DNA of 64,000 nt from NCBI RefSeq assembly GCF_035594125.1, contig NC_087166.1, forward strand, positions 20,552,766 to 20,616,765. Direction: 5' to 3'. Shown here one piece after another: positions 27,829 through 38,353 of the stretch; within the stretch, counting starts at the first letter, position 1; each line of letters opens with the position of its first letter. A model generated the notes under the pieces. That model saw nothing but the letters and a program-made list of their open reading frames with translations. It made no database searches and was not told the origin of the DNA. The DNA is from Scylla paramamosain (Eukaryota; Arthropoda; Malacostraca; Decapoda; Portunidae). The position numbers and the translations under genes were made by a program.

Positions 27829-28353
27829 ATGTTGAAGGTGGCACTTGTAGGGCATAGCCAGATTCCCCAGCATCTAGAGGTAACAAATGTGCAAATTAGG
27901 ATATTCAGAGCCCCTGGAGCAAAGGCTAGGACTTTCTTTGAGGATGATCGGTTAAATCGAGTACTCGAGTGGCAACATGACTTGACCATCTTGTGGATAG
28001 GCAGCAACGACATAGAAACATCTACCAATCCCGCTAGGATTTTCTCCGATGTTAAGAACATCATCAAAGAAATCACTGCCAAATGCCAATCACTAGTGCA
28101 TGTCTGCCAAATTGAACCCAGGACCAACCCTAGGGGAATATCAGTGGAGAAATATAAGAAATTCCAAGTAGGAATCAATAATAGAGTAAAGAGAGCCCTG
28201 AAGACCCCAAACATTCATTTTAATAATATTCAATTTGTACAAGAACTGAGCGAGGATGGTGTTCACTGGGATGAGAGAGGCCAAGCTCAAGTAATCAGTA
28301 AGATCAAAAGAGTTATTGAAGGTCACAGTAGCAATAGAGAGGCAGTGGAGTAG
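27829..28353 (+). CDS. SGNH/GDSL-hydrolase-like protein carried by the gypsy element
   Basis: Intact 174-residue ORF starting at an ATG only 67 bp after the LTR. The sequence fits a compact SGNH-hydrolase fold: block I is VALVGHSQI with Ser10, a glycine of block II is near position 30 (RAPGAKA), block III is LWIGSNDIE with Asn60 (GSND), and block V is EDGVHWDERGQAQV with Asp143 and His146. Thus a Ser-Asp-His triad and the oxyanion Gly and Asn are all readable. Proteins of this fold hydrolyse ester or acyl bonds, and in some LINE ORF1 proteins they act as esterases; the substrate here is unknown. It is in another frame than gag, 118 bp upstream, with no overlap. No signal peptide or membrane helix is seen. 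An intact frame in a young element suggests it is functional, but expression is unproven. Confidence 0.8.
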   Translation: MLKVALVGHSQIPQHLEVTNVQIRIFRAPGAKARTFFEDDRLNRVLEWQHDLTILWIGSNDIETSTNPARIFSDVKNIIKEITAKCQSLVHVCQIEPRTNPRGISVEKYKKFQVGINNRVKRALKTPNIHFNNIQFVQELSEDGVHWDERGQAQVISKIKRVIEGHSSNREAVE

Positions 28354-28471
28354 AACACATTGTCCTGGAAGAAGAAAACCTGAGCGCATACTGTGTATCG
28401 CAGGTCACCTAACAATCACCCTGAGAGATTGTGTTCTACACCCAGTACGTTAAACTTCCATGTGAGCAAAG

Positions 28472-29587
28472 ATGACTGATAATGTTCGCCTCCCAAGGGG
28501 TGGATTAGACCCGTGGCAGGACTTAATGGATCATAACACCAGAGAGAGCCTGGGAGCAGTTAAACATGAAAGTAAAGGGAAAGACTTGAACACTTTAGAA
28601 CAGGAAGTAGAGGAACTAAAGCAAATCTTAAATCAACAAAATCAGGTAATTGGGCGTTTGGCTAACATCCCTAATTTACACAGAGCACCTAGCACTCCCA
28701 CCAAACCCCGAGATATCCCAATTCTTGAACTCCACCACCTACAAGGTCTTGACTCAACTACCCAATTGCAAATTTTCATTGAACTGGTGGAGCAAAGTAG
28801 CAATGAGGACACCCGCAAAGTGCAAATTGCAAAGAGTAGGGTCAGCAGCGAGCTCGCGGCTCTCATACATAACCATCAAACCTTACATCATTGTCACACC
28901 TGGAATAGTATTAAACAATTGCTTCTATCACAATTCTCCCAAGAGGTTAACTTTGACAGGGCGTGGAGAGACATAGACGCACAGACATATGATTGGGTAG
29001 AATCTCCCCAAGCATTTGCCAACAAATTCACTTGCAAATATGCCACTCTAGAGACGAGCTTTCCAGGAGAGAAACTCCCTAAATGTAAGAAAATTATCAA
29101 AAGAAAGTTGTGGCAGGGCTTAACCCAAGAAGCAAAGGCTAGACTAGAAGATTTCCTGGATGAGGATTATCCTCTTAATAAATTTATTGACAGGGTAGAA
29201 CATGAGCGCCAACTGCTCGAGGCTGCCCATACTTCCCCCATTGCTAGAATTAAACCTGAACTGGAAAAATCTAATTCAAAACTCATTGGTAGCCCTGACC
29301 CAATAACTCAAAATCCCCCAGACCTAACAAATGCAACATCCAAGGAATCAAAGGAAATTTGGGAACTTAAGCAGCAGATTAAAAGTCTCACTGATCAAGT
29401 AGGAAGGTTGAGAACCTCCCCCTCTCCAACACAACCCGCTAAATATTGCTCACACTGTCGAACCCATAGTCACACGCTGAGAGAGTGCTGGAGAAAACCT
29501 GCCCGTGGATCATGTTTTGACTGTAGACAGCATGGATGCTGGAGAGGAAATAAAAACTGCCCCGGAAAACCAAATCAGAATATATGA
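28472..29587 (+). CDS. gag: Gypsy Gag polyprotein
   Basis: 371 residues from the ATG at 28472 (MTDNVRLPRGG) to a TGA at 29585-29587. An N-terminal helical, coiled-coil-like stretch (about residues 35-70) precedes a capsid-like helical region (about 90-265). The C-terminal nucleocapsid has one regular CX2CX4HX4C zinc knuckle (Cys326, Cys329, His334, Cys339) followed by a second, unusual cysteine cluster (Cys348, Cys351, Cys356, Cys363). It forms the particle and packages RNA, by family analogy. The frame is the same as that of pol, and only the UGA separates them (sequence TGACTC), so Gag-Pol is probably made by stop-codon readthrough rather than frameshifting. Confidence 0.92.
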   Translation: MTDNVRLPRGGLDPWQDLMDHNTRESLGAVKHESKGKDLNTLEQEVEELKQILNQQNQVIGRLANIPNLHRAPSTPTKPRDIPILELHHLQGLDSTTQLQIFIELVEQSSNEDTRKVQIAKSRVSSELAALIHNHQTLHHCHTWNSIKQLLLSQFSQEVNFDRAWRDIDAQTYDWVESPQAFANKFTCKYATLETSFPGEKLPKCKKIIKRKLWQGLTQEAKARLEDFLDEDYPLNKFIDRVEHERQLLEAAHTSPIARIKPELEKSNSKLIGSPDPITQNPPDLTNATSKESKEIWELKQQIKSLTDQVGRLRTSPSPTQPAKYCSHCRTHSHTLRECWRKPARGSCFDCRQHGCWRGNKNCPGKPNQNI

Positions 29588-32500
29588 CTCACCCAGGGAT
29601 TCACATCCCCCGCTATCAATCTCATAGTTAACAAGAAAATTCTTAAAGCTGTCATTGACACTGGTAGCGGCTATACTTTAATCACAGAGGCTGCGGTAAA
29701 GAAATTAGAAGGAGCTATATCACAAAGGCGAGCAGTACCTATACTACAAGGGGTAACTGGTTCACCCTTACGAATCTTGGGGATGACCTTACTAGAGATA
29801 GGAGTAGGTGAAGAGACTATACACAAACAATGGTGCCCTGTAGTCCCGAATAGCTACCTTGACGCTGACGTCTTACTCGGGACAGACATACTTTCACAAG
29901 CTCCTTTTCAATGGAATGGTAAGACAAATACAGTAAAATGTGGTAAAACCACATACCTTGTTAATCATATCAAAAGGCAGAAAGGCAAGGTGGAACGAGT
30001 TCACGAGGTACCTATTCTTCCTACCACTCCCAGTCAAACAGAACACATCCGTCTAACTCATACCATCAAACTTGATCCCTACCGAGCTCAGTTTCTTCCT
30101 ATCTCGGTGAAAGAAAACCCAGGAGAAACTTTGTTAATCCAGCCTCAGCCATGTTTAACGCCTAATCATCACCCCTTGATTGTGACAGTAGATGAGAATA
30201 AAAAGGTCCCCCTCCCATTTATTAATGATACTAAGGGCCGGAAAACAATCAAACCAGGAACCCTATTAGGCACTTTTGAAAACATCTCCTCCCCGATGAT
30301 CAGAGTCATCCACCAAAAGCAAGCCACTCCTTCCCTAGAAATCCACAATGATCTGTTGCCACACAATGACCAAACAAGGTGTCAGGAATCAAAGAGTAGG
30401 CCACAAAGACTCGAGGAGTTGATAAGACAACAGAAATGGAGTAACCTTACTAGAGAGCAGAAAACAATCTTAAAAAATATCATTCTCAATCACCATGATT
30501 TATTCATAGTAGACAAAAACGAACTTGGATTAATGAAAGGGCCTCCTGCTAAAATTAATATCTCTAATCCAGAACCTAGTCGTGGTCCTAGGTACCGATA
30601 CCCCGAGGAAGCAAAAACCCTGATATCAAACATGTTAACAGATATGGAGAACAGAGATATCATTGAAAAATCTACATCTGCATGGCTCTCTCCTATAGTA
30701 TTAGTCAATAAACCGGATGGAAGTAAAAGAATGTGCCTTGACTACCGACATGTCAACAAGCACCTAACTACTGATATTTACCCGCTTCCCCGCCTAGAAG
30801 AATTAGTTGAACAAGCAGCTGGCCATCAGTTCTATGCCACGCTAGATATGAGGGAGGCTTATTTTCAAATTCTATTGGAGGAAGGTAGCAGAGACCTCAC
30901 AGCCTTCAGTGATGGGGTGACTCTCTATAGGTTTAAAAGGCTACCTTTTGGATTAAGCTGTTCTCCAGCTATCTTTACTAGACATATGGCCTCATTGTTA
31001 GCTCCTCTCGTGAAGAAGGGTTGGATGAAAAATTACTTAGACGACCTAATCATTTGGGCTTCAGACTTCACCACACTCAGCGAAAGACTCAGTGAAACTT
31101 TCGCTTTACTTAAAGAAAACGGAGTCAAGCTTAACTTATCTAAATGCGAAATGGCAAAGACTGAAGTTACGTTTCTTGGTCATAAAATTTCACAAGAAGG
31201 TAGTCAACCCGACCCAAAGAATGTAGAGGCAGTATTGGAAATGAAACCGCCCACTAAGGTCAAGGAAGTGAGACGATTTTTAGGTATGGCAGGATTTTAT
31301 AGGAAACACATCAATAATTTCGCTCAAATAGCCACTCCACTTACCAACCTAACGAAAAAAGATCAACCTTTCCTTTGGACAGACAAGTGTCAGGAGGCAT
31401 TCGATACCTTAAAAAGATCTCTTGCCCAGGCCCCTATACTAGCGAGAGCGCAAAGTAACCAGCCGTTCATGTTAACAACGGATGCCAGTAATACCCACAT
31501 AGGAGGCGTCTTAAGTCAAACTCAGGAGGATGGGTCCGTCAGACCTTTGGGCTATTTTTCAAAAAAATTAAACTCCACTGAGAATAGGTACTCAGCTACA
31601 GATAAAGAAGCCTTGGCAGTACTTCTCTCTTGTAGACACTTCCATCATTATTTGTGGGGAACTAGCTTCACTATATTCACAGATCATCAGCCCCTTACTA
31701 GTATATTCAAAAGAAAGACCAAATCTGCCAGGATGAACCGCTGGATACTAGAGATGAGAGAATACCAATACAACATCCAATATGTGAAGGGAAAGTATAA
31801 CTACGTGGCCGATCAGCTCTCTCGCCCAGTGAGGATCATTCAGCGATGTCCTACTCCAAACTATTTAGGCCTGACTTTAGAACAAATCAAGATTCAACAA
31901 AGGGAAGAAATTAAGTGGAGAGACATGATAGAGTATCTGGAAGGAGGGTCTATACCTACCAAAAAGTATCATAAGAGTATATTGCACCAGTTCACCATAA
32001 TTGATGAGTTGCTGTACTACGCTAAGGAAAACATTGATGGCAGCATTCATTATTCATTGGTAGTTCCTCAGGTTCTGATTCCTAAAGCTTTAGAACATGC
32101 ACATGAGCTTTCTGGCCACCTGGGTCAGAAAAAGACAATTAAAAAGGCCGAAGAATTGTTTTACTGGTGTAATCTCAAGTTTGACGTAACCCAGTACGTA
32201 AAGAATTGCCTTACCTGTCAAAGATTTAAAACCTCTCCAGGGTTACAGCAGCCTTATCAGGAATTACCTTCAGTAGAGAAGCCCTTAGATAGGATTGCAG
32301 GCAGTGGTGGCTACCGATATGTGTTGACTATCGTAGATCACTTTAGCCGATTTGTGAAGTTCTATCCACTCAAAAACAAACTATCAGAGGGAATTGTAGA
32401 GGCGCTGCAGCAGTACATTACCGACTTCGGGACTCCTCACTCCATCGTCCTGGACAACGGGGGCGAGTTCACCTCCCAGATCTTCCAACAATTCTGCCAG

Positions 32501-33175
32501 CAACACCTCATCACCCTCTGTTACACCACTCCCTACCACCCGCAAGGGAACGCCATCACCGAACGACTCCATCGCACGCTCAAATCCATCTTGGCTTCCA
32601 TGTGCCGAGGTTACCCGCTACGGTGGCCTCGCCTACTCCCTGTGTGTCAGGCCACTATGAATGCCGCCGTCCATACCAGTATCGCCCAACAACCTTTCTT
32701 CGCGTTTTTCTCCCGGCATGCGCCCCGAGTGGTGGGTGCCAGGCTACCCGCAGTTGATGGTGACGAGCAAGACGTGGATGTGGTCCGCCGGCTGATCCGG
32801 GAAACACACGAGAAAATGACTCGGAAATACCGTAATGCGGCCAACAGGAAACGCAAGGAGCAGAAGGTAGACATTGGGGCGTTGGTGTGGGTGAAGCGAG
32901 AAACTACAGAGTCAGGAGTGTGTAAGAAACTGTGTGTTCGTTGGGACGGCCCATATAAGGTGGTGGAAGTTTTAAGAGGAGGCGGGGGTTATGTGGTGAA
33001 AGACCCTTTCTCGGGAAAGATGGTGCAAAGAGCGGCAGAAAAGATCAAACAGTTTCACAGTGAGGAAGAGTACGTAGTTGCAGCTCAAGACACAGTGTTC
33101 CAACCTGATATAGAAACTGAAGTGTTACCGCCTAGAGTGCGTAACCGTCCCAGACGCTATATTGAGGAATGTTAA
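29588..33175 (+). CDS. pol: Gypsy Pol polyprotein (protease, RT, RNase H, integrase)
   Basis: Open for 1195 codons directly after the gag UGA; there is no separate start codon, so numbering begins at 29588. Aspartic protease: VIDTGSGYTLI (Asp24) and LLGTDIL. Reverse transcriptase: ATLDMREAYFQ (Asp420), RLPFGLSCSP and YLDD (483-486). RNase H: TTDASNTHIGG (Asp632), ENRYSATDKEALA, FTDHQPL and YVADQLSRP. Integrase: HHCC zinc finger starting at His837/839/844 with CLTC near 873-876, then Asp956 (LDNGGEF) and Glu992 (ITERLHR) with the classical 35-residue spacing, and a GPY/F module (1121-1123, WDGPYKVV). No chromodomain follows. The expected first catalytic Asp region before GSGGYRYVLTIVDHFSRF is short, and only Asp901 in PLDRIA is available. 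Codon and base composition change abruptly near 32395. Confidence 0.95.
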   Translation, partial: LTQGFTSPAINLIVNKKILKAVIDTGSGYTLITEAAVKKLEGAISQRRAVPILQGVTGSPLRILGMTLLEIGVGEETIHKQWCPVVPNSYLDADVLLGTDILSQAPFQWNGKTNTVKCGKTTYLVNHIKRQKGKVERVHEVPILPTTPSQTEHIRLTHTIKLDPYRAQFLPISVKENPGETLLIQPQPCLTPNHHPLIVTVDENKKVPLPFINDTKGRKTIKPGTLLGTFENISSPMIRVIHQKQATPSLEIHNDLLPHNDQTRCQESKSRPQRLEELIRQQKWSNLTREQKTILKNIILNHHDLFIVDKNELGLMKGPPAKINISNPEPSRGPRYRYPEEAKTLISNMLTDMENRDIIEKSTSAWLSPIVLVNKPDGSKRMCLDYRHVNKHLTTDIYPLPRLEELVEQAAGHQFYATLDMREAYFQILLEEGSRDLTAFSDGVTLYRFKRLPFGLSCSPAIFTRHMASLLAPLVKKGWMKNYLDDLIIWASDFTTLSERLSETFALLKENGVKLNLSKCEMAKTEVTFLGHKISQEGSQPDPKNVEAVLEMKPPTKVKEVRRFLGMAGFYRKHINNFAQIATPLTNLTKKDQPFLWTDKCQEAFDTLKRSLAQAPILARAQSNQPFMLTTDASNTHIGGVLSQTQEDGSVRPLGYFSKKLNSTENRYSATDKEALAVLLSCRHFHHYLWGTSFTIFTDHQPLTSIFKRKTKSARMNRWILEMREYQYNIQYVKGKYNYVADQLSRPVRIIQRCPTPNYLGLTLEQIKIQQREEIKWRDMIEYLEGGSIPTKKYHKSILHQFTIIDELLYYAKENIDGSIHYSLVVPQVLIPKALEHAHELSGHLGQKKTIKKAEELFYWCNLKFDVTQYVKNCLTCQRFKTSPGLQQPYQELPSVEKPLDRIAGSGGYRYVLTIVDHFSRFVKFYPLKNKLSEGIVEALQQYITDFGTPHSIVLDNGGEFTSQIFQQFCQQHLITLCYTTPYHPQGNAITERLHRTLKSILASMCRGYPLRWPRLLPVCQATMNAAVHTSIAQQPFFAFFSRHAPRVVGARLPAVDGDEQDVDVVRRLIRETHEKMTRKYRNAANRKRKEQKVDIGALVWVKRETTESGVCKKLCVRWDGPYKVVEVLRGGGGYVVKDPFSGKMVQRAAEKIKQFHSEEEYVVAAQDTVFQPDIETEVLPPRVRNRPRRYIEEC

Positions 33176-33865
33176 TGTCGCTGGAAAGACGGTATAGAAA
33201 AGAGCAGAGTGCTTGGGGTAAATAGAGTCCCCCCCCTTACTTTTGCATGGTCTGGCTGGACTGGTTGTAATGAATCGTGGTATGACGGGTATGGGTACTA
33301 TGTGAGAGGTGATGTAAGAATTTGAGAAGGAATAAGGAACCACTTTAATTCGCAGACTACTACTGCACTCGACAATCCGTTCGGGCCATTCTGTGGTGGA
33401 TTACTTCAGGACGTGGCGAGCGCTTCGCGTAATCATCTATAGTATCTCGTGGTATGAGTGAATGTGTGGATGAGTAAATGACTGTCCGAGTGGAAGGAAC
33501 CGAGTACTGGGGTGGCCGAATCTCGTTTCAGAGAGTGACGGAGTGACTTAAGGTTAAGTCCTCACACCACAGGAGGTCAAGAGGCTGGTTGGGGTGGAAT
33601 TTCTTTTCTTTTTCCTTGAGATGAGAGAAAGAGCCGAGTTATGTCTCCAAGGGACATTGTGGTGATATGGCCCACAAGCCATTGTATGGGAGAGAATGTC
33701 AGAGTTATTTCCCGACAGAGATCACGTGCAGTTCGTCAGCCTGGCTTGGTTATGTGGTGGTGAGGGGAGTTTCTAATTACTCGGATGTGAAGGTGTTATT
33801 TTATTTTTTTTTTTGGTAAGGAGAAAAGAGAGAGGTGAAAAATTCTAGAACGGATGAAAGGCTCG
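33176..33865 (+). other. Gypsy 3' untranslated region with polypurine stretch
   Basis: No ORF of note and no env. A purine-rich run, GGAGAAAAGAGAGAGGTG, at about 33819-33838 is the best candidate for the polypurine tract that primes plus-strand DNA, although it ends some 27 bp before the LTR. Confidence 0.55.
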
Positions 33866-35142
33866 TGTAGTGCTGGGAAATTAATTATGTATATTTCTAT
33901 TTTTTTCCTAGGCTAAGGCCCATGTAGTGTGCGGGGGTGACCAGAATCTCAGTACCATGTGACTAACCCCTCCCCTTCCCCTCCTCTCCTCAGTGTCCTT
34001 TTGTCCTTGCTTTCCCCCCCCCCCTCTCAGCGTCACTGTGTTGACCACTTCTATAACAAATTTACCCCGTGAATAAACGTAATTTCTCCTGCTTGGCCAG
34101 GTTATAGAGGCGAATTTTTCACCTAATCCCAGAGAATGGGGAGCCCTTAATACGATAAAATTAATTCTATAATGGTAAGGTCTTAAACCAGCCCAAACAA
34201 ACCCCAGATAATTACGCCGCGCCAATGAGGTTGACGAATCTGATAAGTCTTCTTTGCTTCGCTATCCTATCACCCTTGTTGCTACGCAAGCCGGGAAGAG
34301 ATACCAGACTTTGACTAATTCCCCAATTGATTTCAAAAGTCCATTGAATTAAACTTCTTAAAGTAACAACTATAAAGTAAACAGTAACTTAATTATTCAT
34401 ATTTTTCATCCCTGAACTCACAACCTAGTCGCCCCCCCCCCTACTAAAAACAAAATTATAACTTAATAAATTTCCCCATTGGAAACCTTTATCCTTAGTT
34501 TCCCGCCGATTTCCTCACAAGCAAAGCCAGTCTCTCTCGGATTCTCCTCAGGTGAGCATGCAGTCTGATAGTCTCCCCCTCCATTCCTGTAATATTAAGT
34601 AAGTGTTTATTTAACAATAATTTTACTAAAGCCAGTCTCTCTCGGATTCTCCTCAGACCCTCTTGGATTCCCCTCAGATATTCCTGTTGATAAACCATTT
34701 CTGAGTGGATAGATATTCGCATTTTTTCGTTCTGTTTTTGTTGGTTTTCTCCACGGGACTAGTGAAACCACCTGGTTCGAGATCACCGTGTGAGACTGTC
34801 CTCAGGTCTATACATACTTTTTGGGTATATATTTGTTATTTATTTATTTATTCTCTGGTCTCCCCCGCAATTCAGTAGTCGCGAAAATATCTCCATCGTA
34901 GTTTTATGTAATTGAAGAATACGCTACCATTTATTTTGTATTTCGGAATTATGTAACTGAAGAGTACGCTACCATTTATTTTGTATTTCTGAATTCCTTT
35001 CTTATTATTATTATTTCGGATTATTCCATTATTTATTAAAAATCATAAAAGTGTCAGTATTTGTATTTCTCTTAATCCAGTGATAGGATTTGTATTTATC
35101 GTCTGCCACAAGGGAACATCACACCCCTTAGAGGGCACGAAA
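33866..35142 (+). repeat. 3' LTR of the gypsy element
   Basis: Matches 26481-27761 except for one substitution (in GATAAACCATTT) and poly-C length differences. It is followed by the GTCC duplication. Confidence 0.94.
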
Positions 35143-35146
35143 GTCC

Positions 35147-37134
35147 CACGAAAGCTGTGTAGCAAGAAAATAGTTTTGAGCAAATTGAGTAGAAGTACAA
35201 GGCTGTTAATTGAATATCTTCTAGTTGAAGACATGGAAGATGAAGTTCTTTTCCAAATGTACGGTGGAAAAAGACTAAAATTCATTTGATATTTGAATTG
35301 AGCAATGAAGAGGGATTATTTGAAATAATTAATTGCAAACCACCTACGTGAAGGTCACAACAAGTCTGCCGATTATTTCCCGTCTTTCTGTTGAAGAGTA
35401 GAATGTTCGCAATTTCCTCCACAAGGATATCATCATGTTCATCCGAAAAATTGTGAACCTTGATGACGAAGACACTCCTTCCAAGTCAAATGTTCGTTCG
35501 TGACTGGGCTTATATTCAACCCCCAGCCATGTATCTATTCGGTGCAACGATGACCGTCCTCCAGCAGCAGTCACTCGATGCGAAACAGCCCTATTAAAAA
35601 CAAAGATTTAGTGCTTAAACAAGAGTTGGACGATCATCTTCAAGCCATGAACTTCGCCCCACATGGATCCTGCATAAAGACACTAACCTAACCTGACTTA
35701 AACGTATACCTTAATAGGAAGTGAAAAGTACAGGGTGTGGTTAGTAGACCTCCTCTTCCTCAACCTTAGAAGATACTGGTGTCACCGACTGTTCAACACC
35801 CGACGGATTTCGCCACATCACCGTGCGATCATAAGAAATGTACATCCAAGTCGTCGTACTTATAGAACTGCACGATAAAAAAAAAATTGCGGTATCTAAA
35901 TTTGCCTGCATTTCAGTCGGCTACCATTGTGACAATGAGTATCCTTACAAGTACTAGGCTGACTACCGCAGCCGCTACGTATACACATAGTGATTGGCCG
36001 CAAATAACAGACGAACTGGTCGAAAGTAAATGACGTTCCATGACGTTCTGATGCATCATTGAAAAGATAACTCTAAATGGATGAACCTTCCCTGACGGAG
36101 CTGCAAGGAATAATAAAGACGTAGTGTTATTTATGTATTTTGCATATAAAATGTGCCGCTTAATAAAATGCTTATCACTCGGTAGTTTCAATAGAATGAA
36201 CGAGCTAAGGTTGTGTACGGACAAAAAAAAAAAAAAGCCTTTTCTTTCTATATTTTATCTATGCATTAATTACTTCCTCAGGTGCATAGGTAGTGTTCCA
36301 GGGCACAGAATATGAAAGAAGCCGTATTATACAAACAATTTGTGGAAGGCATTTCTCGCTTCAGTGCGAATTTGTGAGTTAATTATAGAAGGTCACTGTC
36401 TAAATTTTTTACAGGCGTACACTACAGTAAGTACACAGTATCATGTCAGAGTTCAACACCAAACTAAAAGGGAATTATCGTAAAAATTATCCTTCTCTTG
36501 TACATAGCTACTCTTACCAAGCGACAGGCATTTTAGCAAAAATGAGATTGTAAGTTTCGCGAACATGTCACCATAGAGACCAAGGATGATTACGTTAACT
36601 TCATTCGTGATACCACTTTGCACTTTGAATGTGGTGGAGATGACGTTACAGGATTTACTCGACCTTGAAATCTTACATAAGTACATTATCAAGCATCTTT
36701 GCCAGAAAATCTGGGCGTTCGCAGTGATCTAGATCTAGAAAAAAATGCTAGATTCACCATCGGATGTAATTTTACACAGACTTCGGTATGCTGGAAACAA
36801 AATCTTTACGTTATTTGTGTGCTGTCAGACCAACTAGTAAAATATTAGCCATCATAAATAAGCAGAGAGCAAAGAATCTGACAAAACGAGGTAAACACTA
36901 CGCACATTATCTCAGGTTTGATATAGCATCGTGGTTTTGTTTTGAAAAACCTTTTACAACAATTACCCCGGAAACCTTCCCATTTCCATATCACTCTCCC
37001 CCTTCAAATCGCGGGTTTCTCTCGGTTGGCAAGAATCTATGTAAGGAGTTAATTCACGAATGGATTATCCGTGATATTTTAATAAAAACAGGTCGATGAG
37101 AAGGAGAAGACAGGAGAAGACAGGAAAAAAAAAA
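35147..37134. other. No recognisable gene
   Basis: AT-rich sequence with only short, unconvincing reading frames (longest about 100 codons at 36788-37099 and, on the minus strand, 35913-36224). I recognise no domain, and I see no stretch like the neighbouring element families until 37135. Confidence 0.4.
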
Positions 37135-38353
37135 ATCCAATTCCTCTTCAGGATCCCCCAAAGCGGAGGTGCCTCTGGAGTCTTGCATCTGCTAATCTGG
37201 GGGACCAGAGGAGGTATTATTCTGATTTTCCTATGAATGACTACTGCTTCTCTGTCAGAGACCTGTCTTTGTATGCTGAGCGCATAACAGAGGTGAAAGT
37301 ATCTGACATGAACGCGTACATTACACACTCTTCCTCTCACCCTAAATTTATTTCCCAAATCTTAGTTTAAAACAGCCTGTTTTCATGCTATTCATGATAG
37401 AAAGGTGGCCCACAAAGTTGGAAGTTGGAAGTTGAGCCTTCCAACACCTGAATCTCATGCACATCATATTTCTGCCCGGAATCATGCCAAGCATGATTTC
37501 CAACTAGCCAAAAATTCTTTCAGCAATAGAAAATGTCAAAAACTTTCTGGATCTAACTTTCCTGGTGACTTCTGATACCTAGCTAAAAGCATCTCTAATA
37601 ACGTCTCTTCTTCATATTTCCCTCCTTTATTTCAAGATGATGGCATCACTGCCATCTCATCTATCTCTAAAGCTGAACTTTTCGTTCAAACCTTTGTTAA
37701 AAACTCTACCGTGGATGATTAACGGTTTGTTCCTCCTCCAACCCCCGACTATTTCATGCTTCTCATTAACTTTCTTTGCAGTGATGTTTTCTATGCCCTC
37801 ACTGGCCTTAACGTTCGGAAGGCATATGGCCTTGATATGGTCCCTCCTGTTGTTCAAAACTGTGCAACAGTGCTTGCACCTTGCCTAGTCAAATTCTTTC
37901 AACGCTGTCTATCAGCGTCTACCTTTCCTCTCTACTGGAAGCTCGCTTACATTCAGCCTTTTCCCTAAAAAGGATGACCACTCTAATCCATCAAATTACC
38001 GACCTGTTGCTTTCATTTCTTGCCTCTCTAAAGTTTTTGAGTCTATTGTCAACATCTCTCACATCACAATTTTATACACGATTGCCAGTATGGATTTCGC
38101 TGTTGCTGTTCTACTGGTGATATGGCTTTCCTTACCGATTCTTGGTCATCCTCTGTCAGGGATTTTAGTGAAAATTTCGCCGTTGCCTTGTACATATTAA
38201 AAGCTTTTGATAGAGTCTGGCACAAAGCTTTGATTTCCAAACTAGCCTCCTACCACTTCTATCCTCTCCTGTTACTTCACCTTAAGTTTCCTTTTCTGAA
38301 TGTTCTATTGCTGCAGTGGCAGACTCTCATTGTTCTTCTCCAGAGTTCGTTTA
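37135..38353 (+). pseudogene. LINE family 1, copy E (strongly diverged fragment)
   Basis: Starts after an A run with sequence matching the end of the endonuclease (16590 of copy C) and ends at the RT position matching about 17790. Recognisable pieces: RVRDLSLYAERI-like text near 37255, the linker to about 37700, NVRKAYGLDMVPPVV at 37810-37855, and AFDRVWHKALISKLASY at 38203-38253. It has many stops and frameshifts, making it the oldest copy of this family in the window. Confidence 0.8.

Larger units (their letters stand above)
26481..35142 (+). mobile_element. Young Ty3/gypsy LTR retrotransposon with an extra SGNH-hydrolase ORF
   Basis: 8.66-kb element bounded by direct LTRs (26481-27761 and 33866-35142) and flanked by the 4-bp duplication GTCC (26477-26480 and 35143-35146), the size expected for gypsy integration. 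Between the LTRs, in order: short leader, SGNH-like ORF (27829-28353), gag (28472-29587), in-frame UGA, pol with protease, RT, RNase H and integrase (29588-33175), and a 690-bp untranslated part. No env is present. By eye the LTRs differ by one substitution and C-run lengths, so the insertion is recent. Confidence 0.95.

Noticed and set aside
32647..32874. Minus-strand frames inside pol
   Set aside because: Shadows of the pol frame in its GC-rich part.
33176..33865. Possible env gene after gypsy pol
   Set aside because: No reading frame of useful length, no signal peptide or membrane helix.
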